Assembly: GCA_963922205.1 (NCBI GenBank)
Contig: CAWUHX010000506.1
Span: forward strand, 1-64,000
DNA: 64,000 nucleotides
Reading direction: 5' to 3'
Source: Romanomermis culicivorax
Lineage: Eukaryota; Nematoda; Enoplea; Mermithida; Mermithidae
The notes beneath the pieces were generated by a model. It had not been told where the DNA came from, ran no database searches, and worked only from the letters and a program-made list of their open reading frames with translations. Positions within the stretch are counted from its first letter, which is position 1, and every line of letters begins with the position of its first letter. This document shows, piece after piece, positions 38,043 to 49,511 of the stretch. A program made the position numbers and the translations under genes.

Positions 38043-41000
38043 ATGATAGCCGGCGCGTCCTACTGTAACATTTTCTTTTCAATTTTAACTATTAATAATA
38101 TTATTAGCGAATCGATTATGGCGTTGAGCAGCCATTTGACCAAGTTCATATCGTTCATTGTGGCTAATGTGACCGATTACGGGGACCACAAGGCTATGAT
38201 TCCGTTGCCAAACAGGGATCCGCCAGGTGTTGTGAATCTCCCTTGCATCAACGTTATGTATATATGAAAGTCAGTCGAACGTCTACAACGTTTGGAGAGT
38301 GAAAAATCTATCTTACTGACGTCTGAGTCCTGAAATTTGTGGGATGTCGGCAGACTTGCAAGATCAGGTCGACTACATATCATTATTCTCAAAACGAAGA
38401 TTTGTTTTTTCATATCAAAGTCCTCTTAACGTGATCTTCATATGAATGTAGCTCCGACGACTGCAAGATACGTTCGTACCGTGAAAAACGTGTTATTTTG
38501 ACCTCTGACATATCCAGGACTAACCAAAAAACCCTTTCATCGTAGTCCAGAGTTTATGGAGTGTCGAAAATGAGTCACAAGATCAATTTTCATCCTCACT
38601 CATATATCAGAAAGGAAAAATCACATTTTTATGTCGCGTCAGGGTGCTTTTCATATAAAAACAGGTCCAAAGCCTGTCAGATATGTTTGGAAAGTTGGAA
38701 GTATCTTGCTGACGTCAGTCATATCCTGGTCAACCGCAAGGCACATTTACCATATTCCAAAAGTTTGTAAAACGTTGGAAAGGACTTCCAAGATCAATTT
38801 CTTGCACGTGTCATTAATTTTAAAAAATGCCTTGTCATTCGTTAAGGTTATCTTTATGTGGAGACGGGTTCAACGTCTGAAAAATATTTTTGGGCAGTGA
38901 AAAATGTATATCTTTCTGACATCAAGCGTATCCAAGGCCAGCCAACATGATGAAATTCGGGACTGCCAGAGAAGGGCCGCAGTAGGCTTGTGTCATCCTC
39001 ATGTCATTATTCCCAAAAATGAAAATCGTATGGCTTTCACATGCTTTTTCATACGAAAGCAGGCCAAAAGTCTGTATGGTATGTTTGAACAGGGGAAAAC
39101 GTATTTTGCTGACGTCAGGCCAACCATAAGACACATATACCGGTCCGAGAGTTTGTGGAATATCAGAAAAGAATCGCAAGATAATGTGTCATCCTGCACT
39201 CTCTATGGTCAAAAAATAAAATTTTCGTTTTCATGTCGAAATATGAACAGAAAAACTCCATTCATTGCGAAATGCACTAAAATCTCCTGTGAATTCGAAT
39301 CTCTGTATTCAAGCTTTGTGGTCAGTGTATTTACGTTTACGTCACATTCTGCGTTCTGTGGAGCTCTGTTAAGCTCTGTGAAACGCTGTAGTTTCTTCCT
39401 CATCGTTTACGTAACATACGTTGCGCGAAATCGAGAGTGGGTGTCGAAATTCTTGAATCAAGAGCTATTTTTCTAGAATTATTGCGCAGTCTAACTGACA
39501 CTTCAGACTCGAAGTGGAGAAAGTCAGCCATGTTTTAGATGACACGGTCTCCTGTAGCATTTGGTTCGCAGAAGTCTGGTACATTTATTTGAAAATGAGA
39601 CTCGGAATATAGAAAAATGCCTTCCCATATGAACAACTTTTGGTGCACATGGACATTTCTCTCGCACAGTTCATTTGCGAAAAAAACTTTTTGTGAGCGC
39701 AGGTTGCTTTTTCTCTGTTGGAACATAATTCTGCGTTGGAAGTCTCACTTGGAAAACGCGTTTCTAAACCTACACTCTCCAACGTCACGAAAGGAGAAAA
39801 AGATTCGAGAAGGGTTGCCTCGAAAAAGAATAAAATTTTCCTGGTTCTGTCATCCGTTTTGTAGCTCAAGGTGTATTATGCGGATTTTTCACAAGTTTTC
39901 TCCTTCCGGCATCGTGTAATGAGCTTTTTTCATCCTTCATACGCCGGATATCTGACCTTCCCTGTTGCATCAGTGCTTTAAAAGGTGTTTCGAGAACTTT
40001 CGAGTCCGATGGGGTGGTAAATATTAAGCTTTTATCTTGACAACAGCCGCATGTTCCTGGAAAAACCATGCAGAAAGATTACAAGCTAGATCACTTTTAC
40101 AGAAGTTCTGTGGAGCGTCCTTGAACTGATCGAAAAGAGTCTAGATTATGCATAACATGATCAAAAAAGGTTAAATCACTTACTGAGGTTTCTAAACTTT
40201 TAATTGGAAAGAATTTTAACATGGTTAGATCGATTCTTTGAGCTACATGCTCACAAAGGTGTTGTTAAGTCTCCAATACGATGAGAAGACCACTTGGATG
40301 TGAATATTGATCATTTGGAAGGTCAACATGTCCCTTCTCGTAGTCAAAGTTCCATTTGGAATCTTTGGCCATTCACATTCTATAATTCGGTATTCAGACG
40401 TTGTACTTTGTGTACTGTAGGTGACAGTAAGAAAAACTTTGAATGAATTGAACATACTTCATGGGGTTAACATTTCGTCCACTTTTTCAAGAATATACTC
40501 AATGAAAAAAAATCAGAAATTTTGAAAACGATTATAGTTAGCACTTTGATAGTATGTTGGCATCGAAATTCATGTTAAATTCATTCGCGACATCCTATTG
40601 TAAACATTCTTTTTTCCGCAGGCAAAAACGTCCAATGCTACAGTTGCATGTCGCCCCTATTCCAAGCTCGGGTCCGCGTTTCCTTAACGTCCGACGAATC
40701 GGAATCCGGTTCGTCGGATTACGGCGGTGGTGGCGGCGACGGCAGTGGTCGTCGGAAAGGCGAGACGGAAAACGCCGGAGCCGGTGGCGCCGCCCATTTC
40801 AACGTTTGGGATACGAACGGACGCCATTTTTTTCTAAAGCCTGAAAATTTCACCAAATTTTGCAATACGGATCGGTTCCATCCGTTATACGTTCAAAGCC
40901 GTTTTTGCCGAGATACGTGCGTGTGGTTGACTACAGAAGCGGGGATCATGGGTGAGGAGGTTGTAGCATCCGTGACGGTTTGAGTTATAGTAACTATTCT

Positions 41001-44000
41001 TCTGAGCCCAGTTGATAGGTCACTATCATTTGATTCCTCAGCCGCTGATTCATAACCACTACTACATGGATAAGCCGATGTTTATTTTTCTTATGCCTAT
41101 TTATAGAAAACACAAGGGCCGTTTCATTCTTTTTTCCTCCTACCGTAGGCCAGTTTAATGGTGGTTTTTCTGCCTCATCGCTAGCAGCCCGATCTTTAAA
41201 CTTCCATGGTTTGACCCTACCTCGAAGGAAAATATTCATTTTTAATCCATAGTCTCAAAAAACCATACCCTTGACCACTGCAAACCACGAATCCACAGGT
41301 CACTACTCAAACTTAAATTTGAAAAACTGTGATCACTGCTTATAGTTCATATTATGACCGAACGTTTTTTATGTGCTATGACATAGTTTATATCGGAGTT
41401 TCCGCCGTGGAACGTATTTTCTCCAGATCAAAACATAACCGCACTATTGTACTGAATTCGGCAATTCAGTTTTATGAGTGAGTGCAAGTTAATCTGATTG
41501 TGTTGTGTTTGTGGTTCTGAATGAGTTGAAACTGTTGATTATTTTGAAACAATTGACAACGAAGAAGACCCTTTCTACACACTTGCCATTGAGAGAATGC
41601 CTACAGATATCACACACTGAAGTGCAGCTATGTGATGAAATATGATGAAGTGATGTTCTTTAATGAAGTAAGCTATGTGAAGCTGTTGAATTAGAATTGC
41701 TCTTTTGAGTGTTGCACAGGCCTCTGCTAATCTTAATTATTGATTGTTACTGTAGCAGATGCATTATACAGGGTGGGCAAAAAAAGGCGATCGGTACTGA
41801 CTTTCATAGCTTTCAATTGAGTGAAGCTTTTTTATTAGGTCCGTATGTCAGAAGGTGGAGTAGCCTACTCCATGGAGTAAACGGTGGATTATTTCCTGGA
41901 TTATCTCCAGTTGGCATTCCAGAAAGAGGAGTAAAGAGAAGACTAGAATAGATTAAATCGGTATGCCAGAAAGCGGGGTAGGCTAATTCATGGATTAAAC
42001 GGCGGAGTAATCAGTGGATTATCTTTTTTCGGTATGCCAGAAAAAAGAGTAGAGAAAACATCGGAGTAAAAAAAACGTATTTTCTTGTCTTTTTCTAAAC
42101 CTGCATCGGGCAGGTGTATTCAGTGGAGTAAGACTGATTTATAGCTCTATAACTATGGAAGTTGTTGATTTCATCGAGTTTTTGGGAGATTTGGACGAAG
42201 AAAACAAGCTTGCGAACAAAATTCCACGAGTTCTTTTTCGAAGATCAGATCCATTCGAAATGCATAGTGATTTTGACTTCCAACTGCGATATCGATTTAA
42301 TAAAGCAGCAGTGCGTGAATTGATAAGAATTTTTCATAATGAATTAGAAAATTCAACAAATTCAAATTGAACAATTCAAAATTCTGAATTTTCTCAGAAG
42401 TCTTTCTCAATGCTGACCCATACCAATTTTTTTGTCCTATTAACTGAACTGTCCGTCTTTTTATTTTTGGTAACATTCTTTCGACTTTTGACATATTTGA
42501 TTAGAAAATTAATTTGAAGCTGCGAAAAATTATCACCTCGTTTTTTATCGCTCATTTCACAAGTCTCAAATTATGTAGATTAGCAAAAAAGCAATGCAAT
42601 GAATGCAGAAAACCCCGATAAAGTTGACAAAGGGTGGCCTTGCAGAGAAAAGTAATAAAATCTATAAACCCACGATGAACAGCAAAATTCCATTGTGAAA
42701 AATGTGACGATTTTTTTCTTGTCTTTTTGCCACTTCTCCACTGTCTAATCAATGGATTACGAATTCGGCCACTACTCCATTTTTTGGAATGCCGAAAAAG
42801 AAAATCCGTGGAGTAGAATAATCCGGGGAGTAGCTAGTCGGTGGATCAGCATGGAGTGGCTACTCCTCGGATTAGCCTACTTCGTGGATTATTCTACTCA
42901 ACCTTCTGGCATACGGGCCAATGCGGTTCGCTGCCGTCGATAAATAAAACATATGGCATAAAAATTGCAAAGTTTCAGCCAGATCGCTCCAATATTGACT
43001 GACTAGAATCAAAAATACTAAACGCCAATTTTTTACAAATAAGCAAAAATTGATAAAAATCAACATGTTTAACAACATAAAAATTAAAATACATACAATC
43101 ATAAGCACCATAACAGCTGGAAAAAGTCATTTTAGTGTGTCCCACTTTCTGTTTCACCAATAATTTTGATCGTTTTTCGAACTTGTCAATGACAGAATTG
43201 ATTTTGTTTTGAACTCGCTTTTTTCCAGTTTCAAAAAAATGCTCTTGATTTTAGCGAAATTTTCCCCTTATTGAAACAAGAAACTGATGAATTTAAAGTA
43301 CGAGTAAATTTCAAATATGGATGATTTTTAGAGTATACTTTGTGTAAACAACTTCACAAAACTCTTTTTTCACATAGGACAACTTTTACTTTGCTTTCAT
43401 AACTTTTACTTTTCGAAAAATGACCTTTTTTACAAAATTTCTGTTTGTACAGAAACTATAAATGCTGGGAGCATAAAGTTTGGCCTATAAATCAATTCTG
43501 TCATTGACCAGATCAAAAAAAAGATTGAAATTATTGGTGAAACAGAAAATAGAACACATTAAAACCGCTCTCTTGTAGTTTCTAGCTGTTATATGGTTAT
43601 GATTGGATGTATTGTACTTTTCTCTTGTAAAACATGTTGATTTTGTCAATTTTTCAAAATTTATTTGCAAAAAATCGTTTAGTATTTTTATTTCTAGTCA
43701 ATCAATATTTGAGTAATCTAACTGAAACTTTGCCGTTTTGATGCCAGATGTTTTATCTATCGACTGCAGAGAACCGCATTAAAAAAGCTTCACCCGTTTG
43801 AAAGCTATGGAAGCCAGTACCGGTCGTCTTTTTTTACTCACCCTGTATAAAAAAGGCAAGCAAAGGATTCTGATGCAGCAATCCGCATTAAAAAAGCTTC
43901 CATTCGAAGGTTATGAAAGTCAGCACCGGTCGCCTTTTTTGGCTCATCCTGTATTATAATCTTAAGCATGTGTTTGCAGACGTCATCTGTGTGTTCTAAG

Positions 44001-45133
44001 CAATCCGAATTCACAGTTTTGTGTTACAGTTGCAATGATAAATATGGAAAGACTGACATGTACATTACATATTTCAACAATTCTGCAATGTAGGTTTATA
44101 TCTCCTTTGACCGAGATGGTCAGTTTCTGGGGAAAATGTTGAGTTTTCCTGATATTATCATGTTGAATCTTCCCGATATTATCGTGTTGGCTCCATCAGC
44201 TAAGCGGAACAAAAGTTTACCTAAATGTAATGACTTACACTGATTTGAGGTCATAGTAAACTATACTGTAAAATAAAATTTCAGATTGTCAGGATATTAT
44301 CGACTACCAGATTCTTAAGGTTTGGAACTTCTGAATTGAAACTCAAATGGGATAACAAGGGCACGCGCATTTCTCAAAATTATGTAGAAGTGATAATTTT
44401 TAATCATTCATTGGACGATTTACTTGATCTCCAAAAGGCTGTAGTGATGAGCGCGTTCCAAATTGGATCCTGGCTTATCAAAAACATTCTAACAATCAGA
44501 AACTATAGTCTGTTTTTTATAAAATGCTTCCAAATAGAAAAGTGATACAAATCAGTAGTGTCGTCAAATCGTTTACATAGGGCTATTCTTCTTGTAAAAT
44601 TTTTCACTCAAAAAATTGTTAAAGGTTAGGTCAGTATGATCACAAATTTCCAATCATAAATGGTATATGTTTTATCAGAAAATCGTGAAAATCTGAAATA
44701 CTACTTGCTTTCCACGTTAGTTAATTAGAAGCATTTCAAGAAAAACAGACTATATCTACCTACTTCATTCTACCATTTTTTCGGCGAGATCTAACGCACA
44801 CATTAAATGATATTTCTAGGATCATCATTGAGCAAAGTTCACATGCGGGGTTGCTTGGAAGATTTGATCGACACGAATCAAAACGTTACCAAATATCTCA
44901 AATATAGGACATTTTGCGCCACCATATTCTACAAGGACTTGTTTTTGTGGAATCCGTCGCGCCAACACCATTTCAAAGATAACGATCAGTTGCCCAACCA
45001 GAGGATTCAAATTTGCTCTTGCCACAAGAAAATGTGCAACGCGGCTCACGAATCAGGTACGGCGATCAGGAGAACGTGGTCGGCGATTTTAGCGACAGTT
45101 TGGTGTTTATATTTCGTGGCTAAAGCTATGTGA
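38043..45133 (+). CDS. Ly-6/uPAR-type GPI-anchored protein, ODR-2/HOT-like (gene A, 3 exons)
   Basis: Predicted secreted, GPI-anchored three-finger (Ly-6) protein of the kind that in C. elegans includes ODR-2 and HOT proteins, which act in neurons. The assignment is from remembered family features. Exons: 38,043-38,226 (acceptor TTTTCCAG ends at 38,036, six bases before the ATG, as for a trans-splice site); 40,622-40,951; 44,820-45,133. Donors are G|GTGTTG and G|GTGAGG; acceptors are CCGCAG and TTCTAG. Every junction is phase 1, giving 828 nt or 275 residues. CYSCMSP begins at residue 67. Later come KPENFTKFC, FCRDTCVWL, VHMRGCLEDL and the terminal ICSCHKKMCNA, where CN is the Ly-6 hallmark. 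A hydrophobic tail (WSAILATVWCLYF) closes the protein as a GPI signal. A Gly/Ser-rich insert occupies about residues 80-118. The N-terminal exon is the weakest part: its hydrophobic stretch is short for a signal peptide. Confidence 0.75.
38268..39250. repeat. Degenerate TGACGTCA repeat in Ly-6 A intron 1
   Basis: Four or so diverged units of about 200-260 bp, each with GTGAAAAAT or similar, CTTRCTGACGTCWG, GTTTGTGGARTRTC, GCAAGATCA and TCATATSAAAG landmarks (near 38,310, 38,490, 38,700, 38,920 and 39,105). It begins about 40 bp after the first donor. Related in style to the GT14 intron 1 array. Confidence 0.55.
41838..42919. mobile_element. Nested PIF/Harbinger-like element
   Basis: 1,082 bp, ends GGTCCGTATGTCAGAAGG and (complement) GGCCCGTATGCCAGAAGG. 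The arms carry GGAGTAG/GGATTA-rich repeats. It interrupts the left arm of the outer element: AAGCTTTTTT before it and TGCGGTTC after it are adjacent in the intact right arm (complement of GAACCGCATTAAAAAAGCTT at about 43,774). It contains a truncated transposase-like frame. Confidence 0.8.
42155..42370 (+). pseudogene. Truncated Harbinger transposase N-terminal fragment
   Basis: 71 codons. The segment IPRVLFRRSDPFEMHSDFDF followed by QLRYRFNKAAVREL resembles the start of PIF/Harbinger (HARBI1-type) transposases, where an Arg-rich segment and a 'd.eF..RFR.sk' helix precede the catalytic domain. The frame ends after about 70 residues with no DDE residues, so it cannot be active. It sits inside the nested element with Harbinger-type ends, which supports the call. 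Confidence 0.6.
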
Positions 45134-46579
45134 TACCCTGTTGCCGTTGGTATTTTGTGGAGGAGCTCAATCCGTCACGTTAAATTTTTTGGTAAAGAGA
45201 TCAGATCTGGCGGCCTGATGATTTTTTCTTGGCCATGTGATACCCTGCTGACGCTTGTGTTTGGAGCAGGAACTCAGTCAGCCACATATTGAATATCGTG
45301 CTAAAATGGAGTGAATCTGGTTCGGCTACTCTCCAATAACCCTGGTGAACGTGGACTCATCAGATTTGACAGCTTTTTCTTCATTGCTTGAGCTAGATGA
45401 CTTCCTAGTCATGTGAAAAAATAGATGACAAGACAAATATTTTATGTATTGCCGTTAAGCTTAGATTTGACCTGCAGCTCCATTCTCTCGATATGTTTCG
45501 TGTATAAATTAAGTTGCATCTGAGATCCACTGTGACAACAATGGTATATCATATACAGTTAAGCTACAGCAGGCTGGATGCTTCTCTTCCATGAAACTGG
45601 TTTCTTGTCATCTTTTAGACCATGTGACATACTGCAACCATTGGTGCTTTGAGGAAGAAGTGAACCTCGTTTGGCTAATCTCCAAGATCTTCTGAAAATG
45701 AAAGTAGATCAGATTTGACAGAGTGGTTTATTTTCCTTTTGACGAAAACCATCTGGCAGCCTCTTGTCGTTAGTGTTTTCTAGAATGAGTTCTATCAGCT
45801 TGTTAAAATCGAATGGAACTGGTCTGTCAACTTTCTAAGATTCTGTGAAAGTGAAAGCAGAACATATTTTGGTCGCTATAATATATTCTCAAGAAGTTGG
45901 AAACATGAAAAAAATATTTGAATATGACGTTGACATCCAATGCCGTAAAGAAACCTCAACTCCCGATCTCCAAAGAAATTTTTTACGCCATCTTTAATTA
46001 CTGTAGCGTGTATTTTTGTAAAGTATGTGACTATGTGATAAACGAATGAAAATCACAATAAATCTATTTCGCACGGTTCGCTGTAGATATTACGAGTTTT
46101 TTGTCGTTGAACAGAATGGATTTTCTAGGCTTCATATCTTCATTTGCATGAACTAAGTATACACACACCTAAACTGCAACAGATGGGGTCTCTTTGCATA
46201 GTCCTTTTAATAATGATGAAAAAAGTACCAACATTCTGGAACAGGTTTTAATTGAAAAGAGATCCCTAAATTATATGGGAGGGGAATGTTTCGGAAAAAG
46301 TGTATAGCGCAGCATAAGAAAATATTGTAGCTATGTCTTCAAAAGTTGCGAGCGAATTTGACGTCAGCAAGATGTAAATTTATCACTATTTAATCTTTTG
46401 AAGTCAGGAATGATCACTGAAAAAGAACTGTACTTGATGATTGCAAGACGAGTTTCAAGAAATTAATTTATGCATGACTAGTAAGTATACTGCGCTAAAC
46501 CGTAGTCCTACCACATTTTTCTAACGAATGTTTCTGACATCTTACAAGCGTCAGATTCGATTCATTTACAACACATCTT
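45134..46579. other. Intergenic region between convergent Ly-6 genes
   Basis: No gene. From about 45,120 to 45,870 there are diverged repeats with CATGTGATACCCTG, CAGATTTGACAG and CTCCAAKAWYYT words, about 100-250 bp apart. The rest shows nothing recognisable apart from single copies of TGACGTCAGCAAGATG (46,361) and an octamer TACTGTAG (46,001). Confidence 0.45.
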
Positions 46580-47534
46580 TCAGAATGTAAAATACAAGAC
46601 ATAAAAAACAAGACATGTGCACACTAGTTTCGGAAATTTAAATGAAGAAGATTGATTGTTACAGTGAGATAACCTGCATACACAAAAACGCGCAATTTGA
46701 TCGATAGGATGGATTTTTTCAAAATTATCCATTCTGAAATTATGATTATTGATTAATTCGAAAAATTCGTCCACTTTATCGCCCGAATGTCGATCTTTCG
46801 ACCGAATAATTGGATAGTTATTTTTCTTCTTTTTCTTATCAAAAGTCGGGCTGGACATGAAAAGGTCCAATAAACGAATGGTTGAACAAATTTTCGTGCC
46901 ATCATCAGTTATCGGATCAACAAAATAGTTCAACAACTCGAAATTCGGCATCAAAAGATCTTCTGTACATCCGCGAATTTCCATTTTATAAGGCTGGCCT
47001 TGAAAAATACAAAGTCATAAAATCTGGTTCGACGTTAGCAACCTCAGTTCACCAACTCTTTGCTAATACTTTGTATAAGCAATATACACTATATCTTTAT
47101 GAGTCGTAAATGTGAGTCGTATTTCAAATAGTACAGTATCTCCGTATATACTACAGTACTACAGTATCTTTGTACAAGTATATACTTTGCATGACTACAG
47201 TATCTTGCTGGCGTAATGCCTAAATTTAAATTTCCTGAAGCTCCAAGTATTTCCAAGAACCTATATTTTACTCTACCTAGAACTACGGCCTCCGTTTGCA
47301 TAGAAAAGCATCTCTGATGGCACGGTAAAGCCGGTACTTTGGCCCCGCTGCCGAATTCCAGTCGTCGACAGTGCTTGGTCAATTGATAAGTTTTACTGTA
47401 GAAATACCGAAACTTTTTTGACCATAATTTCAAAAAGTGCTGGTCGAAATGGTTCGTACCTAAAATATCGAATGGGGCACTTTGAGGCTGATGAAGTTTG
47501 ACGAATGAAATGCAGCTGTAGCAAACGGGCGAAT
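46580..47534 (-). CDS. Ly-6/uPAR-type GPI-anchored protein, ODR-2/HOT-like (gene B, first exon not found)
   Basis: Paralogue of gene A on the opposite strand. Supported exons: 47,277-47,534 (acceptor TTTTTCCAG, donor CTAG|GTAGAG) and 46,580-46,998 (acceptor TTTTTCAAG). The junction is phase 1, and the upstream boundary is also phase 1, so a signal-peptide exon must lie further upstream but was not recognised. Landmarks: CYSCIS just after the first boundary, LPCHQRCFSM, MEIRGCTEDLL (aligned with HMRGCLEDL of gene A), ICSTIR, FCVCRLSHCNNQ and a hydrophobic tail (VCTCLVFYVLYFTF) fitting a GPI signal. A lysine run (DKKKKKNN) and about 50 extra residues separate the last cysteines. Visible length is 224 residues. 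Expected location is the outer face of the plasma membrane. Confidence 0.72.
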
Positions 47535-49511
47535 CTGGAAAAAGAGGAAAAATAATTTTAGAGTAGAACACGACGTCAGCAAGCAAGTTTTTTGTAATTT
47601 TCGTTGGAGTCTTTCTTCATTTTTATCTTCAGTTTGTATTTCGTATACTTTCATTGTTTTCTCATATACTTTCCTGTGTCTGTTCTTTGTATGTTTTTTA
47701 TTTTTGTTTTTGTTTTACTTGTTTTTGGACATTATTTTTTTCTTCTTCATTTTTCTTCTTGTTTGCATATTGTTTTGTCGGAGCTCCGTGTATTGTTTTC
47801 TTGCGTGTGTAGTGTTTTACCATTTTTCATAGTTTCCCACTTTACTTTGCTTTTTCGTTCTAGTATTTTTGTGTGTAGAAGTCAATAGCCTGGACTACTG
47901 TTAAGAAAGTATGTAATCAATACATCTGTAACGTATTACCAAGTGCGCACCAGCCGAGCTGCAGCTTAAGCTGTAGCGTAACTCTATATGTTATGCCACT
48001 GCCATTAAGCTGCAGCTCAAGTCTAGCTTAATCATGCACAAAAAACATATCAAGAAAGTTAAGCTGCAGCTGAGCAGTAGCTTAACTCTATATGTTATAA
48101 TATTGTCGTTAAGGTGAAGCTCAACTACAGTTTAACTTTCCCGATCTGCAGCTTAACGGCAATGGTATAACATATAGAGTTAAGCTACAGCTTAAGCTGC
48201 TCTTTGATGACACAGGCCCCAGGATTTTTATATCTTAGTGCTGATCGAAAAAATTTCATTGGCGTTGTAGATTCCAATTCAAACTAATTTCATAGATAAG
48301 GTTCAACATTCTGCAGAAATTTAAAAGATAGATATGGAATGTGATGACCTATTTGGAATTTTTGACAGTAGTAATACTGCAGATGAATGAAAGATCAGAA
48401 AAGCTTGATATTGATCAACATATATTTACCTCGGATTTGTGCACCGTTTTCCTGTTTAGGTCGTGTATCTTTCGTAACGTCGAATGTCATGTTGGCCAAC
48501 ATCAACGATACAAATTTCGTCAGGTGTATTTGCATAATGATTAAATGGCGTCGATCTCGTTCACATAAAAATTAAGCGCATCAATAGCCAAGCCGGGGCT
48601 CATGATTTTCTATAGCCTATTGTGTAGATAAAAATTATCATCAATTCTTGAAAATTGCCGCACTAAAAGATGCGGGTTGCTAGGGGTTTTGGAATTTTCA
48701 AACAGCTTGTCTCAATTTTTCTGCATCCATTTTAGTACCGTGTCAAAATGTGAGGCTCGAGGGAAAATGGCGACTATAAATGTACATAAATTACTTACAG
48801 TTTAGTATTTCCGGCCCTTAACTCTTCTTTTGTCAGAGTTTGGAGAGAGGCGAAAAGAAAAGAAAAGTTTGAACAGTTGAAGAAAAAGAGAGCAGAGGGA
48901 AGTTCTGCTGTGAAGAATAGTGGAAAAATGTACTACTTGAAAATCGTTATATTACAGTAACCGAAACCGTCGTGGGATGCTGCCGCAAAAACACTAGGCA
49001 CCTCAAGAAACATGGTCCCCCAGTGTTAATTTCTAAATCATAACGTTGTATTCTATAACTCGAAGTAATCTGAGGCCTTTTTTACACTGAAATTTCTACG
49101 AGATGATTGTTTTTCAAATAAATAATAGTATATCGAACTTGGTTCTGACAACTTGTCTGCCGCACTGGCTGCGGAAATTTTCATTTTTCACTGCAGATAT
49201 TCCAATTACGATGTAAACGTAATTAGCATAAAATGAAACAGATTTTCAAATGTACTATAAAATGTATGTTTTCAAAATTTACTCCTGGAGACTGGTCTCG
49301 AGGAATTGTTGAATGGAGATCTTTGAATTTAATACTGAAGCATATTGGTAGTTAGCGTCACTCAAAGCGATGATTCAGTACAAAGTCAATCAACAGTAAG
49401 TGACATGTCTGAAATTTTACTCAGATTCTGGAGATGAGATCAAATCTACCAAAATCAAGATGATCGAATAACATTGCATTCATCAGTATTTTCAATTCCT
49501 ACTGTATCTAA
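47535..49511. other. Stretch between gene B exon and the receptor gene
   Basis: Should contain the missing first exon of gene B (minus strand); none could be supported. It holds a T-rich run (47,590-47,870) whose 94-codon frame is low-complexity, and the palindromic element at 47,950-48,215. Confidence 0.4.
47950..48215. mobile_element. Palindromic CTGCAGCTTAA element
   Basis: Three copies of a roughly 60-bp segment with CAGCTTAAGCTGTAGC and AACTCTATATGTTAT: near 47,962 and 48,070 in one orientation and near 48,150-48,210 inverted. The outer pair form about 65-bp inverted ends. Related to 9,455-9,602 and a fragment at about 45,540-45,575. Confidence 0.7.

Larger units (their letters stand above)
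41767..43848. mobile_element. Outer foldback-type element in Ly-6 A intron 2 (TA-flanked)
   Basis: Left end TACAGGGTGGGCAAAAAAAG, right end complement, flanked by TA on both sides (41,765-41,766 and 43,849-43,850). The inverted arms continue inward for about 400 bp once the nested element is set aside: 42,920-43,200 pairs with about 43,480-43,790, sharing GCAAAGTTTCAG, AAAAATACTAAACG and CTGTTTCACCAATAATTT. TA flanks and CACCCTGTA ends fit the Tc1/mariner group. The last 100 bp are repeated again, so a second end lies at 43,953. Confidence 0.75.
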
